From Stropharia rugosoannulata (lineage: Eukaryota > Basidiomycota > Agaricomycetes > Agaricales > Strophariaceae): a stretch of DNA of 64,000 nt. The number at the start of each line of letters is the position of its first letter. Position 1 is the stretch's first letter. The notes under the pieces were generated by a model, which was not told the origin of the DNA, did not search any database, and was given only the letters and a program-made list of their open reading frames with translations. Of this stretch, positions 11,190 to 21,400 are shown piece after piece. The stretch covers positions 248,001 through 312,000 of the forward strand of contig JANCIK010000011.1 of assembly GCA_028532985.1 (NCBI GenBank), in the 5' to 3' direction. The position numbers were made by a program, and so were the translations under genes.

Positions 11190-12401
11190 TGAGAGGTCTA
11201 CTGCGTAGTTAGACTCGAAATCGCGAAACACAACACACACACACACCCAGCGGAGCGAGATCCTATCCCTTAGATCGAGCGAACGCCCTCAACTAAATGG
11301 CTAGTATAATCTATGCTCTGCTCTGGTTCCCGTTCTGGGCGTGCGATGCACGCACCTCGTGTCCTCTAGTCCTTGTAATAGCAAGTAGTGCCTGCAAGTT
11401 CGTTTGTAAGGAGGGGTTTAATTCTAGTAAATCTCGGATAGAGCCCGGTTGCTAGTGGCGTGCGCAAAGCAAAATGATAAATGAAATAAGTTGTTTTTAG
11501 CGAACGGCTTCGCTGCGCGGACTTCCGGGTCTGGTGACCTTGTACGATGCACGGACTCTCCAAAGTCCAATAATCCAAGACTCTCCAAAGTCCTTCACCT
11601 GGCGGTGCAGTCTCACAGTCTAAACACTACAGTGCGAGTTTCCGTACACGGTTGTACTGACTCCTCACTGAGCTCTCCAAATGACCCGGTGGTCAGAAGC
11701 TATCCAAAACTCCTATGATTCACAAAACACTTCACAGTTAAAACCCTAACAAAAGCTAAACACAGCCCGCTGACGGCCTGGGACAGAACCCAGCACACAG
11801 ATCTAGTGGGTAGACAATTGCTTAAATTACTATAGACAAGGATACAGGTTTATATGCGATGCGCGCATGTGTACTAATGATATGGTGAAGTAAATACTAG
11901 CAACGCACGGCCAAAGGTCCGCGCATCGCATCCGGGCTTCCCTCTAGTGTCCCAGCCCCTTGGCATTCGCTGCACGCATGTCGTTCGTTCCCTCGGGCTT
12001 TTGCGCGCCTTTTGATGCACGCCACCACGGTCACATGATGTGTGGACTTAGGCAAATTCTGCCTTTGCGATGCGCGCACATGAGATGCGCGCACAGCCCT
12101 TCACACTGCCCTTGGTACTCGCTCAGCTGTACTCACACCGCACTTCGCTGGTGCTTAACCGTTCTATGCCTCTCCGATCGCTCACACGGATGACCAGACT
12201 ATGCACTTTAGGCTGTGCAGCTCGCTGACCGATCTCTCTCGCAATACGGTGTGCGCAGGCGCTTATAGTCATAAAGCGCGCTGATAGCTATAGACTATGA
12301 GTCAGGCTCCACTCTAGTCCCTCTGTGTTTTCCCGCGTGCAGCTGTCCCACCAATGGGACTTCAGACTGTTTACACCCGTAGCCAAAAAGCAGGCCTGTC
12401 A
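11190..12401 (-). repeat. 3' LTR of the inner gypsy element
   Basis: 1212 bp on the plus strand from TGAGAGGTC to CCTGTCA, so the element-sense strand also starts TG and ends CA. It is rich in ATGCGCGCA/GATGCGCGCAC motifs and contains a TG/AC microsatellite near 11230. Nearly identical to 25829-27040. Confidence 0.95.
11849..11856 (-). promoter_or_regulatory. TATA-like box in the inner 3' LTR
   Basis: CATATAAA on the minus strand, at the same place as in the 5' LTR (26488-26495) and aligned with the TATATAAA of the outer LTR. Confidence 0.5.
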
Positions 12402-12415
12402 TCTCCCCCCCACTA
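12402..12415 (-). promoter_or_regulatory. Polypurine tract of the inner element
   Basis: Read on the element-sense (minus) strand, a purine run GTGGGGGGGGAGA lies directly upstream of the 3' LTR, the expected site for plus-strand DNA priming. A perfect 7-bp hairpin (TTGACTG, loop TCCT, CAGTCAA) sits beside it at 12421-12438. A similar tract and hairpin recur at 15381-15421. Confidence 0.75.
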
Positions 12416-12931
12416 AAATCTTGACTGTCCTCAGTCAACTTCGGATGCGTGCATCGCATCCTCGATAGCAATTCACCAGGCTTCCCTACTCTCGTATTTA
12501 TAGCCCAGCTACTGCCTTATGTGGTCCATTACGGCGCCTCTGTCCGAGTCACTATCTCTATCCATCCTCTTTGCTTCCTTTTCAGGTATCCCCACCCGAT
12601 TTTTCTTGACTAGCTTATTTTAGGCAGCCGCCACCGCACTCGTACGCGCACCGTACTTCCTGCCGACTTCCTTCTTGGGTCATCTGCCTAGTCAGGTCTT
12701 TTCTTTTCCTTTTCTGAACCTTGCTGGACCTTCTTTTGTCGTTACGCTGTTCTAGCATATTGCCGGTGAGTTTACTCGACATGCGCTCATCGCCGTCTGC
12801 TTCTCTCATACTCCAAAAATTTCCTTCGCCATTTCTCCAAACTTATATAAAACCTCCCTGAATTCTTTTCAGCCCATCTCTCCTCTTCTTACCCTGCCCT
12901 TCCTGCTGCTTCCCCTCTTTTCTAACTTACC

Positions 12932-14745
12932 GTGGCATCTCATCGCGATTTCATGGCTTTCAACCAGCGCAGCTCCCTCCGCAAGCAGAAGACAGCCGCC
13001 CGCGAGTGCGAACAGGCCGATCACTTCCATCTCCTTCGCCCTGCCCTTGCCCACTATAATATGCTGGAGGATCTGAGCGCGCGCACCGAGCTGTCTCCGG
13101 ATGACACTGCTCGATTCCACTCAGTGCGCGAACAGTTCGGGTTCGCTCTTGAACAGCACCTTCTCGCCTTCCCTACCGATGCCTCGCACCATGCGGGTAC
13201 GCGCGAGCTCATCCTCCTCCTCTCGCTGCTCGCGTTCGAAGATGACGACCCCGTGTACGGCTGGTCTGCCTCAGACCCCACTCAGCGCACCGTATGGTAT
13301 ACGGAGTCCGATCTTGAGCCCGTAAGTAATTATCCCTTCTTGTTTGCTGCGCTGCGCTCACGGTCTCTTAGCTGCCATCTTATAAGCGCGCGTTTCTCAC
13401 CGCGTTTCCTCCCTCCTGGTCCCCTGGGTCTCTACCTGAGCCCCGCATTCAATACATCCCTTTCGAGACAAGCGACCGCGATGTGGAGATGACTGGCCCA
13501 GAGGTGGAGGCGGTGGTTCCTCCCGCAACTGTACCCGCACCCCCTCCAGTGCCCTTGCGCGCCTCGTCCACACCCCCGCCTCCTTCTCCTTCGCCGGAAC
13601 CTCCTGCGCGCACCTCCCCGGTCCCTCCTGTTCCTGCTCCCGCAGCACCTGCCAAACATAAGCGCGCATCGCTTGTGCCAATCTCCTCCTTGCCGGTTCC
13701 CCCAATCCCTAAGGCAAAGCGTACGCGCACTGTAGCCGCCACCCCTGGTAACGTCTCCCTTTTAATTGGTCTTCACATTTTGCTTAATGCCTTTTTAGAA
13801 ATCCAGGAGGCTGTGGCTGGCCCATCCCGCGTGCGCGCATCTGCGCCCGCCTCCTCTTCTCGTGTGTGCACCCACGTCGCGCCCTTTCAACCTTCGTCGA
13901 GCGGAGTGACCGAGCTTGCGCGTCTCGAGGGCGTGGATTCCTCCAAGGTGGAGTATGAGTCCACCTACCCCGTTTACAACCTGCTCCCTGGCGTCTACTC
14001 TGCTTTGCTCGCGGTAGCTGGCAAGCCCCTTCCCGATGCCATTACTATGGCTCAACTGCCTTCTGAGGGGCAGTTAGGCGCTGCCGTCGTGGTACGTCTT
14101 TCTTCTCTCACTTCACTCTTCTCCTTCCTGACTTATTCTTTTTATTATTATTTATTTTACCCTACAGCCTGGTTTTGCGTGTTCTCTGTGCGATCATTCC
14201 CCCAGTACCTCCAAGTCAGCCCCTCACAAACTCTTTTGTCTCCTGCGCGGTCCTGGCAGAAAGTGCGCCAGCTGCCACTTGGGCAATCAAGGCCCTTGTC
14301 TGCAGGCTATGACTGGGCCCGAGTTGGATCGCGCTCTCGAAGGGTCGTCTGGTTGGCATCGAACTTCGCCCCGCGGTGCGCGCATTTCCACTCATTGTTT
14401 TCTTTCGACTTATCTTCTTTTCTAGAACTTCGCGCTGCCTTCGATTGTCTCGAGGCTTTCGGTCAGCAGGCGCGCGCTCTTGAGGAATCGCGTCGCGGCT
14501 TACAGAGGCTCTATTTTGCTGAGCTGATTCAGTTGGTCCAGCTCGCCCAGGCCATGGCTGCTACCATGCCTACGAACGTCATTATCGGGTCTCGTTTCTC
14601 TGATTGCGAGACTTTCGACGCGCTGCACTCCATGAATCTCGACAACCTCTGCGCCGCGTACGACGCGCTCTGTCAGCCTCTTGACCCCGACCAGCCTATT
14701 GAATTCACTCCTCTGTCCTCCTTCTTCGACCCCGCGCATCCCTGA
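12932..14745 (+). CDS. Antisense cargo gene 1 of the inner gypsy element (zinc-cluster protein)
   Basis: A spliced gene opposite in direction to the retrotransposon. Exons fit at 12932-13321, 13372-13747, 13799-14091, 14168 to about 14373 and about 14426-14745, with GT...AG introns keeping frame throughout. The protein has an N-terminal region I do not recognise, a long Pro/Ala/Ser-rich middle (about residues 165-260) with a basic cluster, and a cysteine cluster in exon 4 (CSLC, FCLL, CASC, GPC) that looks zinc-binding. A helical tail ends at 14745. Because the introns lie antisense to the element RNA, they would not be spliced out during retrotransposition. No catalytic domain is seen. It may be a DNA- or RNA-binding accessory protein, but the function is unknown. 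Confidence 0.7.
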
Positions 14746-14763
14746 CACGATCCCGCTACCTTT

Positions 14764-14958
14764 ATGCCTGCTCCTCCTCCCTCTACTGCTTCCAAGGTCC
14801 GCGCACCGGCTTCTTCTAAAGCCAAGTCGTCCAAGGGCAAAGGCAAAGGTAAAGGTAAAGCTCCTGCCCGTCCCTACAAATCCTCCTCTGTGGTCGTCGA
14901 AGATTCGAATCCCGAGGTATCCGCTGAGGAAGAAGATGGCGACAATATGGAGGCTTAG
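14764..14958 (+). CDS. Small lysine-rich ORF, possible cargo gene 2 or tail of gene 1
   Basis: A 64-codon open frame begins 18 bp after the stop of cargo gene 1. It has an Ala/Pro/Ser start, a repetitive Lys-Gly run (KGKGKGKGK) and an acidic end (SAEEEDGDNMEA). The composition resembles the disordered tails of fungal transposon-associated proteins. No splice junction joining it to gene 1 is obvious, so it could be a separate small gene, a tail lost by a new stop codon, or chance. Confidence 0.35.
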   Translation: MPAPPPSTASKVRAPASSKAKSSKGKGKGKGKAPARPYKSSSVVVEDSNPEVSAEEEDGDNMEA

Positions 14959-15380
14959 TCTTGCTGCGGGGCACGCATCTTGGCGCTTGTTTTCTCTTTA
15001 TTATATTCCCTTCCTGTCCTCTTCCTTACTATTCTATCTAGCATATGTAGAATAGCTTTTGTTTACTATTATATGCTTCTAATTACTTTCTTGTCTCTTT
15101 CCTGTGTGATTTTAAGTTCTCTCTGCCTCTTTAAGATGTCCACTAGCCTGGTTTCTTTTGAGTGGGTACCAGTGCCATGCGCGCATATGACCAATTTCCC
15201 TTTGCTTGTATCTGCCCACTAACTTCTGCTCCTGTCTTTCTACAGTGGGCGAGCATAAGTGCGATGTGTGCATCTAAAAGATGCGCATATGCGTATATGC
15301 TAGCCCTCTGCTATTTCTGACCTTTTTGCATTATTTCCTTATCTCCTTAAACTCCTAGATCTATCTCTACTTGGCTAGGC
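14959..15380. other. T-rich spacer within the cargo region
   Basis: Pyrimidine-rich, AT-rich DNA without an open frame of note. It contains GCGCATATGCGTATATGC-type palindromic motifs near 15280. It probably holds the 3' end of cargo gene 1/2 and the promoter of cargo gene 3. Confidence 0.4.
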
Positions 15381-15421
15381 CATCTCTCCCCCCCACTATA
15401 AATTCAACTGTCCCCAGTTGA
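15381..15421 (-). promoter_or_regulatory. Internal second polypurine-tract-like site with hairpin
   Basis: The plus strand CATCTCTCCCCCCCACTATAA closely matches the element end at 12400-12415. It is followed at the same spacing by a perfect 7-bp hairpin TCAACTG-TCCC-CAGTTGA. Relative to the terminal hairpin, two base pairs have changed on both arms. In element sense this would be a purine tract downstream of a hairpin, about 3 kb upstream of the terminal one. Confidence 0.55.
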
Positions 15422-15441
15422 CAGATTCTCTGCCTTCTGCT

Positions 15442-15921
15442 ATGGCTCTCCGATATCAGCGCACCGCTGTGGCTCGCCAATTTACTGCTATATTGAGACA
15501 ACTCACCGTTCATGCGGAGCTCACAGAGGACTGCAACAACGGCCCTTTTCACTTTCCTCTACAATCTGCTCAGTCCCTCGTGCGCGCATTGGTAACTTCT
15601 CAATTTCCTGCAAGCGCTCCCTCTGCTGATGTTTTCCTCCAGGATCGGATTACACTGCCTTTGCATTTTATCGACTTCAACCGCCAATTCCTGCCTTTAG
15701 TCATGACGATCGTGTTTCACGAAGGCTGCGCTCAGCGCAGATTTAGCGATGATCATTTCGATGCGCGCATGCTCAGCAACGCCGCTCTTCACCTTCTCGA
15801 TCGGTACAGCCATCTTGGCATGCCTTTTCACAACCTCCCGCCTTCTGAGCTAGCAGGACCCACTGTTCTAGACGTAGATCCCGACGCCGCCCTTGTAGTA
15901 GATGATATTAGCTACGATTGA
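15442..15921 (+). CDS. Antisense cargo gene 3, first part, unknown product
   Basis: A 159-residue open frame starting at an ATG 20 bp after the internal polypurine-like site. The predicted protein is helical, with no signal peptide or membrane segment and no motif I recognise. The coding frame continues in a different phase at 15906, where residues ATIEPVRGSDGSFSD follow without an evident intron of plausible size. Either a short unconventional intron or a frameshift separates the two parts. Its position, orientation and style match cargo genes 1 and 4. Confidence 0.5.
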   Translation: MALRYQRTAVARQFTAILRQLTVHAELTEDCNNGPFHFPLQSAQSLVRALVTSQFPASAPSADVFLQDRITLPLHFIDFNRQFLPLVMTIVFHEGCAQRRFSDDHFDARMLSNAALHLLDRYSHLGMPFHNLPPSELAGPTVLDVDPDAALVVDDISYD

Positions 15922-16540
15922 GCCCGTGCGCGGCTCTGATGGATCGTTTAGTGATATATATGATCCCTCAATGAACATGTCTTTTGTCATCATGCCCTCC
16001 CTTAATACCGAAAGTAATCTCCTTCAGCGCGCAAGGTCCGATCCTTCCTTCCTGCGCTTAGCTGCTCTACCCAAGCGGGCGCTAGCTGATATTCCGCTCG
16101 ATGACCATGAGCGCATCTGCCGCATCTACATAGGCGCCCTTCACTTTGTTCTCGAGTCTGCGACTGAACCACTGCTTCCCATGACCATCTGCCTAGACAT
16201 GATGCGTCACGTTCAAGACCATGCGGTGCGCGCATGTCCCCTTTGCTACCGTTCTCATGCACCGTTCTGACCTCCTTTGCAGCGGGCTTTGGCGCTGACC
16301 GAAGCTACCTGCCACTCGCCCCGCATCTCGCACTTGTGCGCTCAGCTTCACTATAGCGAGCTCGTCCTGCGCTTGTGTGGTACTACTGATGCAGAGCGCT
16401 ACGGCACCCTCCCTCACTCTGAACACTTCCAACAACTTCACTATGCCTCCCAGGTCTTTTATCAGGAGGAATTCTTTCCTGTAAGCCTCTTCTTCCCATG
16501 CGCTGCGCTGACCCTGACAATCACTTCTTGGGATGTCTAA
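15906..16540 (+). CDS. Antisense cargo gene 3, second part, unknown product
   Basis: Continues the region opened at 15442. An open frame runs to 16270, with a short CxxC (ACPLCYRS) near its end. After a TTTGCAG acceptor at about 16281 a second open exon runs to 16540 (RALALTEATCHSPRISH...). Length and spacing suit exons of one gene. The protein shows no recognisable domain. The 16541-17041 gap contains no convincing exon and probably separates gene 3 from gene 4. Confidence 0.4.
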
Positions 16541-17041
16541 TTCCCGAACTGACATTTTGCTGTCTCTTCATTGATAACTATCTATAGTCATAGCTAGCAT
16601 CTATTTCTTGGTACATGTGTCATGACCCTGTATTTGAAATAAGAATGTCGGGTAACATTGTTATGCATTTTCGGCATCAATTCCCAAAGCGGACATCATT
16701 TTGCCAAACGGGGAAAGACCTGCATCTCCCTTGATGCGCGCACTCTTTTGCTGCGATGCACGCACGATCTTCCCCCTTCTTCTCGTTGCTATATGGGCTC
16801 TTGTATTCAGGTCCCTTCCATCCCACTCAATCTCCGTGAATGTAACGTTAGACAGGTGTAGCCCTGTGCTATGACCCATCTGGACCCTTTTGTAAAGTCC
16901 CTCCTTTAACTCCTTGGGCCTGCTGTTCGGTCAGTCACCAGCTGTGTGCAGCACTGATCAACCCAGCGAATGCTATATAAGACGCTCGCCGTCTCTGTAT
17001 GAGCGCATCGCACTCTATTCCTACTGTTCTCAACCACTACC

Positions 17042-18355
17042 ATGGCTACTACCCATGCTCCTCTTTTTAACTTCACCAATGTCAAGCATCAACTCTCGCT
17101 GATCCAGGACATTCGTGGGTTGGCCTCTGCCACTCCTGCGAATTACACCGGCAGCCTGGAGCTGCTTGCTGTCGATTTGGTGCGCGCATCGCGCGGTTCC
17201 CTTGATGTATGTTACTGACTTCGTCTGGCCCGATTGCAGAACCGCTGGCGCGACGTGCACGGCGGTATCACTCGCGTTATAAACAACAATGAAGCTATCG
17301 AGATCCTCAATGAGACTCGCGCCATATATACGTCGCTCGAGGCTGACCACCACATTCGCTCCTTCTCCCCTGCCGCCAACGCATTTATCAACTTGCATGA
17401 ACAAGTCCTCAAGGCTAAGGCTGCCGCTTCTTGTCAGCGCACCCATACCCCTACTGGACCGGTATGTTCATCTTCCTTCCCTAACCCTTTCTACACTTAA
17501 TCCCTTTTGGTGCGCGCAGCGCAACGTTCGCGTTCTTACGCGTTCCGCAACTGCGGACCTTGAGACCGCCTCCGCGCCTGGAGGTACTACATCTCCTGAC
17601 TCTGACGATGACAAGGTGTGGCTAACCTTGGTTTCTTTACCAGACATCACTAACATGCAACTTTACATGCTTCTCAAAAAGATGGCCCTTGACGATAAAG
17701 TTGAAGCCGCAACTGAGGGAGGTCCTCCCAGCAGGCAGCATACACCTGAGCCGAGTCCTAACAAGAAGCGCGCCGCGCCTCCTGATACTCCTAAACAGGT
17801 GTGTGTTTGACCCGTCTCCGCTGCACGCACTTAGATTCTTATAGAAATACCAGCGCGAGCGCGGAGACACTCCTGGTTACTGCTCTCGTCCCCTTGGTCG
17901 AGGCATGACTTATCGTCAGACCGAGCTTCGTCGCTCATTCCGTGACGCCGCCGCAGGTGAAGCCTCTCCTAAGAAAGCCAGGCTGGGCTCAGAGGGCGTT
18001 CCTACGTTCCCCGACTCTCCTTTTATTATGCAAGGTGCGCGCACCGCACCACTCTCCTCCTAATCTTTTCTAACCCTTCTCCCTTAGGCACTTCTCTCGT
18101 TTTGGACAATGACAAGGTCAATGCTTGTCTTGATGCCGCCGCTAACCTCCTTAAGGAACCCCTTAATACGGGTAACCCTTCCGAGTTGGTGACACGCCGC
18201 CTCATTGGTGATTTACAAGCAGAGATCATTTGTGATCTCCACAAGGTCGACTTCATCCTCAAGCGCCGCGCACTCCTCGTCGAGCAGCTCGTCATCTTGC
18301 AGCGCAGCCTCGACGTTACTGGCGTTACTGCCACCGAGGACAAACCGGCCCAGTA
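17042..18355 (+). CDS. Antisense cargo gene 4 of the inner gypsy element, spliced, unknown product
   Basis: Starts MATTHAPLFNFTNVK at 17042 and ends ATEDKPAQ at 18355. Five short introns with GT...AG ends (near 17204-17239, 17462-17519, 17615-17643, 17800-17846 and 18034-18088) join open exons in frame. The protein has an N-terminal helical domain, a basic proline-rich linker (SPNKKRAAPPD and SPKKARLG, possible nuclear localisation signals) and a C-terminal helical domain. No enzymatic motif is seen. The gene converges on pol, whose stop is at 18483, leaving about 127 bp between the two ends. Clean splicing suggests it is still functional. A structural or regulatory role is only a guess. Confidence 0.65.
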
Positions 18356-18482
18356 GATAGCCTGGCTCAATGTGCGCTGCGCTCCTTAAAGGGGCATCTG
18401 TAGCTAGCTCTCTTTGTATTCCCCATCTTCTTTACCCAATATATTATATTGTGGTCGCTTTCTTCCTACGATGCTCGCATCC

Positions 18483-21400
18483 CTAAGTGTCTTCTTCGCC
18501 CCAGTCATCATTGTCTTCTTCATCTTCTTCCACTGTAAGCGCACCGCTACCCGAGGGTACACCAGGCTCATCAAAGATATAATCTTTGGGAATAGCTGGT
18601 TCATAGTCCGGTGCCTCTAGCATTTTAGCGAGGTTCTCCCTGGTCTGATCAATTATATCATCCAAGCCGTCCGGTAAGCGCAGCTGCCTTCGTGCAAAGT
18701 AGGGAATGAGGCGGAACGCCGCCACCTTATCCTTCAACACAGAGCCGTCCATCTCTGCCACTAAGTATGCTCCACTGTCTTTTCGTGCGATAACGATGTA
18801 AGGCCCGTTCCATCGTGCGAACATTTTACGGTTCAGACTGGATTCTATGCCCGAGTTCCTCATTAGCACTACATCTCCTGGCTTAAACACATAGTCACGG
18901 ATTTTAGCCGAGTGCTTCTTTTCAAATGCCCTGATCGCATCTCTTTTCGTCTTTGATACTCGTGCGCGCATCTCTTCTACTGTGTCGCGATGTTTGGCTA
19001 GTGCGCGCACGCGATACCCCACTAACTCCTCCGTAGTCAGTATGCGATCTGGCAGCTTCACCAGCCACGTCGCTTCTGCTATGTCGAATGGTAGTATGGG
19101 ATGCGCGCCCGTCACCATGAAGAATGGGGAACACCCGAATCCTTGTCGGACAGTGATACGATCCGCCCACAACACATGGTAGAAGAATCTACTCCAACGC
19201 TTATGCGTGCCTTCTGTTCCTCCACACGCTTTCCACAACATCTGTCTTATGTCCCAATGGGGACGCTCTATCTTGCCATTCGCCTGCGAGTTGTACGCTG
19301 AGATGGTAATCCCTGTAATCCCATACTTCTTTTCTAAATACTTGAGCGCTGCGCGGAACGGTCCACCGTTATCTGTGATGATTTCTTGTAGACAGCCCCA
19401 ACGGCAGATAATGTCCTCGAATATCCACTGCGCTATCGCACGGGCATTCTCTTTCTTTAATGGCCGCCCTTCCGCCCATGAGCTCAGCGCACATCTTCCG
19501 TGCACTATGTAATTATACCCATTGGAGGCCGGGGACATGTGCATAGTGTCCGCGTGTAGTTGCTGGAAGATAGACGGCGTGTGTGTCTCGGTGCGCGGGA
19601 TCTGGATGATCGTCTTCTGCCTTAACTGACAGACATGACATGTTTTCACATACCAGTAGACATCCCTTTCCAACTCAGGCCACCAGAAGCGCTCAGCTAG
19701 CAATTTGCGCGTAGCGTACGCTCCTCTGTGCCCCAAGCTGTCATGTGCTGAGCGCAGCATGCGTGTCTGCTGTGCCTGATCTATCACCAACTTATGCGCG
19801 TCATCTATGGATCTCCGGTACATCCGTCCATCCTTGTCTAGGAAGAAGTTGCGAGCGTTCCTCGTAAAGTTCTGATATTCTCGCTCCGTCATGCCTTTAG
19901 GCCTAGTGGTTGGATTCTGCAACCAGTAGCGTATCATCGGCAACTTCTCATCCATATCTTTTCCCGCAGATGTCCTGTTGCGCTCATCGTACTCCTCATC
20001 CTCCAGATCCTCTATTCTGGTGTCGGGTATCGCGTGCACTAGTACGAACTTCTCTAAGTACTCGCGCTGCGCGAGCGGCACACTCTCTTTCTGTATGAAG
20101 TGCCGCACGGCCCGCTTTTCCGCTTCCGTCTCTTTCCGTGCGCGCTCGAGCTCCTGCTGGAAACAGCCTATAGAGCGTGCTTCTGGTAACTTGCGCGCAG
20201 GGGGACCTTCAAACAACTCGTTGAGGAGTCCTGTATATAGATACCCTCCGCGATCATCGATCTGTTCCTTGAATTCCTCAAAGTCCAGGGGATCTGGGTC
20301 ATCTTCATAGACTTTCTCATATTCGAGCAGTCCCACCGCCTGATCATCATCTTCTTCGGAGTGCACGTACGCCTCATCTCCAGGTTGCCCTTCCCTACGC
20401 GATAAACCATCCGCACCAAAAGTTTTGCCCGCAACATGTTTCAACTGGAAGTGATACATAAGTATTTTATCTATCCAGTGATTAATAGTCGCATTAGGGC
20501 CCATGCCTGGATTATCCAACATGCCCTTCAAATATTTGGCATCCGTTTCCACCACCAGCTTGCGCGCACCGACGAGCCAGTAATAACAGGCTTGTAGCGC
20601 ACGTAAGAGTCCATACAACTCCCGTTTGGGCTGTGAGAAGCGCTGCTCGCGTTGCGTTAACAGTATTGATCCGAAGCGCGCATATACCCTCTTCTTCGAA
20701 TCTTGTGGGTCCTGCTGATAAATATAGAACCCTACCGCGCGCCAGGATGTGTCTACAGCCAAAGTAATCGGCCCCGGTAGTGTGTAGTCCAGTGGTTTCA
20801 CGCAATGTGCGTTGCGCGCACCGTCTTTCAGCGAATCCATGCTAGCTTGCTGAGCAGGCCCCCACTCAAAGGGCTCTTTCCCACGCAATAGCCGCTGTAT
20901 GTGCTCTGCGCGCTTCGCATAGTCTGAGATGTAAATACGGAGCAGACCCATTGTACCCATGAATGCGCGCACATCACTGATGTTCTTGCATGGCCCCCAA
21001 TTGAGGATCACATGCACTTTATCAGGTGCTGGCTTTCGCCCTTCGTATGTGCACAAGTGCCCCACCACTACTATCTCAGCCGCGCACAGTATGGACTTCT
21101 TCCCACTAAATGTTCCTCCTGAGTATTTCATGCGCTGCACGATTCTATTGACATTCAACATGTGCTCCCATACGAATCTCCTTATTCCTTTATTCTCTGG
21201 TATCGTCTCGTATCCTCCTCCCTCTAACTCATAGCGCGTTTTAGGTCCCCTAATAGGTACGTCATCTATATAGGGCTCTGTAACTTCAGGTATTTCATCG
21301 CGTAGTATATATGCGACATCCTCATGAAAGATGGGCACGGAGTTCGTCCATCCCATAGGTAGGGTTACTAAGCGCAGCGCACCGAACGGCGTCTGGAATG

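Noticed and set aside
11366..12193. Short open frames within both copies of the inner LTR
   Set aside because: Identical in both LTRs only because the LTRs are identical; they have no start context or similarity.
13054..13742. Minus-strand frames rich in Arg and Gly opposite cargo gene 1
   Set aside because: Shadows of the Pro/Ala-rich coding sequence; the plus-strand frame has consistent splice junctions and these do not.
15906..15921. A 17-bp intron joining the two parts of cargo gene 3
   Set aside because: Too short for a spliceosomal intron; a frameshift or an unrecognised exon arrangement is more likely.
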